A stretch of 64,000 nt of DNA from Allorhodoferax sp032337135 (lineage in GTDB: Bacteria; Pseudomonadota; Gammaproteobacteria; Burkholderiales; Burkholderiaceae_C): NCBI RefSeq assembly GCF_032337135.1, contig NZ_JAVXZZ010000003.1, positions 186,001 to 250,000 of the forward strand. The letters are read 5' to 3'. Both the position numbers and the translations under genes were made by a program. The notes under the pieces are model-generated. The model searched no databases. It had not been told where the DNA came from and worked only from the letters and a program-made list of their open reading frames with translations. Below, in pieces: positions 61,525 to 64,000 of the stretch (positions within the stretch are counted from its first letter, which is position 1; every line of letters begins with the position of its first letter).

Positions 61525-63120
61525 GTGGTGGTGCGCGGCAACCGGCCCATGGCGGCCCCCGCAGGGCCGGTGCTGGCGGCCGCGCCCGTGCTGGGCTTTT
61601 TGGGGGCGGTGCTGGTGGCGCCGGTGCTGGCGCTGCTGGCCCTGGCGCTCACCCAGGGCACCAGCTGGAGCCTGGATGCCTGGCTGGCACCGTGGACGGA
61701 CGCCTACCTGCGCCAGCGCCTGGTGTGGACACTGGCGCAGGCGCTGGTGACGGCAGGCGCGGCCGTGTTGTTGGGGCTGCCCCTGGCCTGGACCCTGCAG
61801 CGCCTCGAATTTCCGGGGCGGCGCGCCATGGCCTCGCTGGTGATGCTGCCCTTTGTGGTGCCGACGCTGGTGGCAGCGCTGGGCGTGCTGGCGCTGCTGG
61901 GCACGCGCGGCTGGCTGGCACGCTGGACCGGGCTGTCGTTCGAGTCCGGCGCCGTGCTGCTGCTCTACGGCAACCTGTTTTTCAACCTGTGTGTGGTGGT
62001 GCGCCCCACCATGGGCGCCTTGCAGGCGGTGAATGCCACGCTGTGGGCTGCGGCCCGCACCCTGGGGGCGAGTCCCTGGCGGGTGTTCTGGCGGCTGGAG
62101 TGGCCGCTGGTGCGCTCGGCCGTGTGGGCGGCGGCCTGCCTGGTGTTCCTGTATTGCTTCAGCGGCCTGGGGCTGGCCCTGGTGCTGGGCGGGCAGCGCT
62201 ACGCTACGCTGGAAGTGGAGATCTACACGCTGGTGGCGCATGAGCTGGCATTGGGCCCGGCCAGTGTGCTGGCGCTGTGGGTGGCCGCTGGGGGTGTGCT
62301 GGTGACGGCTGCCTACGCCCGGCTGGCGGCGCGTGCAGCGGTGCCGCTGCGGGTGCAGCCGCTGGCACGTGCGCCGGTACGCGGCGGTAAGGCGGCACTG
62401 CTGGTGCTTTGCAGCTATGCAGTTTTTGTGTTTTTTGTGCTTCTTCCCCTCGCATCCATTGCGTTGGCAGCTATGAATTCGGTAGCGGATTGGGTAGGCC
62501 TGTGGGCGGACGAGGAGTTCTGGCTGGCGCTGGGCAATACCTTGCGTTTTACGGCTGCGACGGTGGTGTTGAGCAGTGTGCTGGGCTTGCTGCACGGTCT
62601 GGCCGCACACCGTTGGCGCTGGATGCGGGCCTTCCTGTTTGCGCCGCTGGTGGTGTCGTCCGTGATGGTGGGCTTTGGCCTGCTGGTGCTGTACCCGCGC
62701 TGGAGTGCCTCGCTGTGGGTGCTGCTGGCGGGCTACACCTTGGTGGCCTACCCGTTTGTCACGCAGTCGGTGGTGAATGCGCTCGACGCCATGCCGCCCC
62801 AATGGCTGGCGGCTGCGCGGCTGTTGGGTGCCACACCGTGGCGTGCCTTCGTGCGCGTGACCCTGCCAGTGTTGCTGCCAGCCCTGCGCCGGGGTGCAGC
62901 GTTTGCGGCGGCCACGGCCCTGGGTGAGTTTGCCGTCACGCTGTTTCTTTCGCGCCCCGAGTGGACGACGCTCACGACCCTGATCTACCAGCGCCTGGGA
63001 CGCCCCGGGGCCGCCAACCTGGCACAGGCCCAGGCCTTGGCCGTGGGCTTGCTGGTGTTGGCGTGGAGCATCTTCCGGCTGCTCGAAGGTCGCCCCCAAC
63101 CGAGGAATGAACATGCTTGA
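61525..63120 (+). CDS. thiP: Thiamine ABC transporter permease
   Basis: A 531-residue permease with two fused six-helix halves. Both EAA-like loops are present: NATLWAAARTLGASPWRVFWRLEWPLVR in the first half and DAMPPQWLAAARLLGATPWRAFVRVTLPVLLP in the second. It begins at GTG 61525 (ATG 61549 is an alternative). A copy of the dispersed repeat lies in frame at about 62441-62490, encoding the helix-end segment LPLASIALAAMNSVADW. It overlaps thiQ by 8 bp. Confidence 0.95.
   Translation: MVVRGNRPMAAPAGPVLAAAPVLGFLGAVLVAPVLALLALALTQGTSWSLDAWLAPWTDAYLRQRLVWTLAQALVTAGAAVLLGLPLAWTLQRLEFPGRRAMASLVMLPFVVPTLVAALGVLALLGTRGWLARWTGLSFESGAVLLLYGNLFFNLCVVVRPTMGALQAVNATLWAAARTLGASPWRVFWRLEWPLVRSAVWAAACLVFLYCFSGLGLALVLGGQRYATLEVEIYTLVAHELALGPASVLALWVAAGGVLVTAAYARLAARAAVPLRVQPLARAPVRGGKAALLVLCSYAVFVFFVLLPLASIALAAMNSVADWVGLWADEEFWLALGNTLRFTAATVVLSSVLGLLHGLAAHRWRWMRAFLFAPLVVSSVMVGFGLLVLYPRWSASLWVLLAGYTLVAYPFVTQSVVNALDAMPPQWLAAARLLGATPWRAFVRVTLPVLLPALRRGAAFAAATALGEFAVTLFLSRPEWTTLTTLIYQRLGRPGAANLAQAQALAVGLLVLAWSIFRLLEGRPQPRNEHA
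62441..62490 (+). repeat. Dispersed repeat copy R12 inside thiP
   Basis: TTCCCCTCGCATCCATTGCG, then TTGGCAGCTATGAATTCGGTAGCGGA, aligned with the consensus CTCGTATCCATTGCG and AGCTACCAATTCCATAGCGA. It is translated in frame near the start of the second permease half (residues about 306-322). Confidence 0.65.
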
Positions 63121-63772
63121 ACTGGAATCGGTCTGCAAGACCTGGCGCAGCCCCGCAGGCGAGGTTCGACCCCTGTTGCAGGGGGTCTCGTTGTCGGTGG
63201 CGCAGGGTGAAACGGTGGCCTTGCTGGGTGCCTCGGGCAGTGGCAAGAGCACCTTGCTGCGCATCGTGGCTGGTATCGAGCCGCTGGAGTCCGGGGTAGT
63301 GCGTATCGACGGGCAAAGCATGCAGGACGTGGCCCCCGAGCGCCGCGGCGTGGGCCTGATCTTCCAGGACTTTGCACTGTTTCCGCACCTCGACGTCTGG
63401 GACAACGTGGCCTTCGGGCTGGTGGAGCAGGGAACGCCGAAGGCGGCGGCCCGTGCACAGGCGCAGGCCATGCTGCAGTCCTTTGGTCTGCAGGTGCCGC
63501 GCGGGCACCGGGTCTGGCAGCTCTCCGGTGGCGAGCAGCAGCGGGTGGCACTGGCGCGCGCCCTGGTGGTACAGCCCCGTGTGCTGCTACTGGACGAGCC
63601 GCTGTCTGCGCTGGACGCCGACTTGCGCCACCAGTTGCGCGCCGATTTCCTGCAGCGCATTGCGCGCCACGGCACCGCCGCGCTGTGGGTCACGCACGAT
63701 GAGGACGAGGCCCGTGCCGTGGGGCAGCGGGGTTACCGCCTGGTGGAAGGGGTACTGCAGCCCCTGTGGTGA
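63113..63772 (+). CDS. thiQ: Thiamine ABC transporter ATP-binding protein
   Basis: A 219-residue ATPase: Walker A GASGSGKSTLLRIVAGIE, LIFQDFALFPHLDVWDNVAFG (Q-loop region), signature LSGGEQQR, Walker B LLLDEPLSALDADLRHQLR and H-loop TLWVTHDEDEA-like sequence. ATG 63113 is preferred over 63107 because GAGGA lies seven bases before it. It completes the thiBPQ system. Confidence 0.95.
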   Translation: MLELESVCKTWRSPAGEVRPLLQGVSLSVAQGETVALLGASGSGKSTLLRIVAGIEPLESGVVRIDGQSMQDVAPERRGVGLIFQDFALFPHLDVWDNVAFGLVEQGTPKAAARAQAQAMLQSFGLQVPRGHRVWQLSGGEQQRVALARALVVQPRVLLLDEPLSALDADLRHQLRADFLQRIARHGTAALWVTHDEDEARAVGQRGYRLVEGVLQPLW

Positions 63773-63778
63773 AAGGCG

Positions 63779-64000
63779 TCAGCCCAGCAGACGTTCCACC
63801 GTGGCGAGGCACTGCGCCAGGGCGTCGGGTGCGTCGCAAGGCACGATGGTGCGCTGCGGCATGGAGCGCAGCCAGGTGATCTGGCGTTTGGCCAGTTGGC
63901 GCGTGGCAAAGATACCGCGGTCACGCAGTTCGGCCAGGGGCCACTGGCCGTCCAGCATCTCCCAGGTCTGGCGGTAGCCCACGCAGCGCATGGACGGCAG
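63779..64000 (-). CDS. miaA: tRNA dimethylallyltransferase, C-terminal part (5' end outside the window)
   Basis: The minus-strand frame SMRCVGYRQTWEMLDGQW, GIFATRQLAKRQITWLRSM matches the conserved C-terminal region of MiaA (S-M-R-x-V-G-Y-R-Q ... A-T-R-Q-L-A-K-R-Q-x-T-W-L-R). The enzyme modifies A37 of tRNAs reading UNN codons. Only the last 73 residues are inside the window; the frame is open to the edge. It is convergent with thiQ with a 6-bp gap. Confidence 0.93.
   Translation of the reverse strand: MPSMRCVGYRQTWEMLDGQWPLAELRDRGIFATRQLAKRQITWLRSMPQRTIVPCDAPDALAQCLATVERLLG

Noticed and set aside
60457..63693. 1078-residue open frame on the minus strand opposite thiBPQ
   Set aside because: It is antisense to three well-supported genes, is His/Arg/Gln-rich low-complexity sequence typical of GC-rich shadow frames, and has no domain.

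Overview
The window is a GC-rich, gene-dense stretch of bacterial chromosome. It most likely comes from a Burkholderiales (Comamonadaceae-like) betaproteobacterium. This is inferred from gene content: etfBA next to an acyl-CoA dehydrogenase and a nitronate monooxygenase, paired Liv-type binding proteins, a ProQ/FinO protein, MoxR/DUF58/TgpA, and a dispersed AT-richer intergenic repeat. There are no rRNA or tRNA genes, no CRISPR array, no transposase and no clear prophage. Both edge genes are cut: a periplasmic binding protein on the left and miaA on the right.

Layout. 0-11 kb: a membrane protein; a MerR regulator facing a secreted metallo-beta-lactamase-fold hydrolase across a MerR-type promoter; two Liv-type binding proteins; a phage-like P-loop protein; a DUF2306 / 2TM / LytS-like kinase / LytTR regulator operon with direct repeats upstream; a hemolysin III protein and a lipase-like hydrolase. 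11-24 kb: a MacA/MacB-type exporter, uppP, a cNMP-binding/EAL phosphodiesterase with a periplasmic binding protein, proQ, a DMT transporter, comEC, a c-di-GMP riboswitch controlling an unknown membrane protein, and tryptophanase behind a perfect FNR box. 24-34 kb: an HDOD protein, the operon moxR-DUF58-tgpA-mltB-SPOR, a histone-deacetylase-like hydrolase and an MscS channel. 34-45 kb: etfBA, acyl-CoA dehydrogenase, nitronate monooxygenase, a long family I CoA-transferase and a GlpD-like oxidoreductase. 45-53 kb: Lrp and a divergent EamA exporter, small enzymes (ABM, cupin, GFA, hydrolase), an AraC regulator, a binding protein, glutamate dehydrogenase and two small unknown proteins. 53-58 kb: three tandem copies of a lipoprotein gene, with a 124-bp tail of the neighbouring ABC exporter gene between copies. 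57-64 kb: a cysteine-synthase-like enzyme, an M48 protease, an SH3 protein, a TPP riboswitch with thiBPQ, and the end of miaA.

The most notable signals are as follows. (1) A GEMM-I c-di-GMP aptamer at 22383-22455 (minus strand), with a 7-nt segment of its conserved core exactly complementary to the Shine-Dalgarno of the downstream unknown gene. (2) The ~930-bp tandem triplication of [ABC-exporter 3' tail + lipoprotein]. (3) A perfect FNR/Anr box in front of tryptophanase. (4) 9-bp direct repeats spaced like LytTR sites upstream of the LytST-type operon. (5) A roughly 50-bp dispersed repeat present in at least 12 copies, three of them inside reading frames (comEC, thiP and the mltB signal peptide). 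Second-messenger control recurs: the c-di-GMP riboswitch lies about 5 kb from a cNMP-binding EAL phosphodiesterase.

All calls rest on reading the sequence and recalled family motifs; no database search was run.
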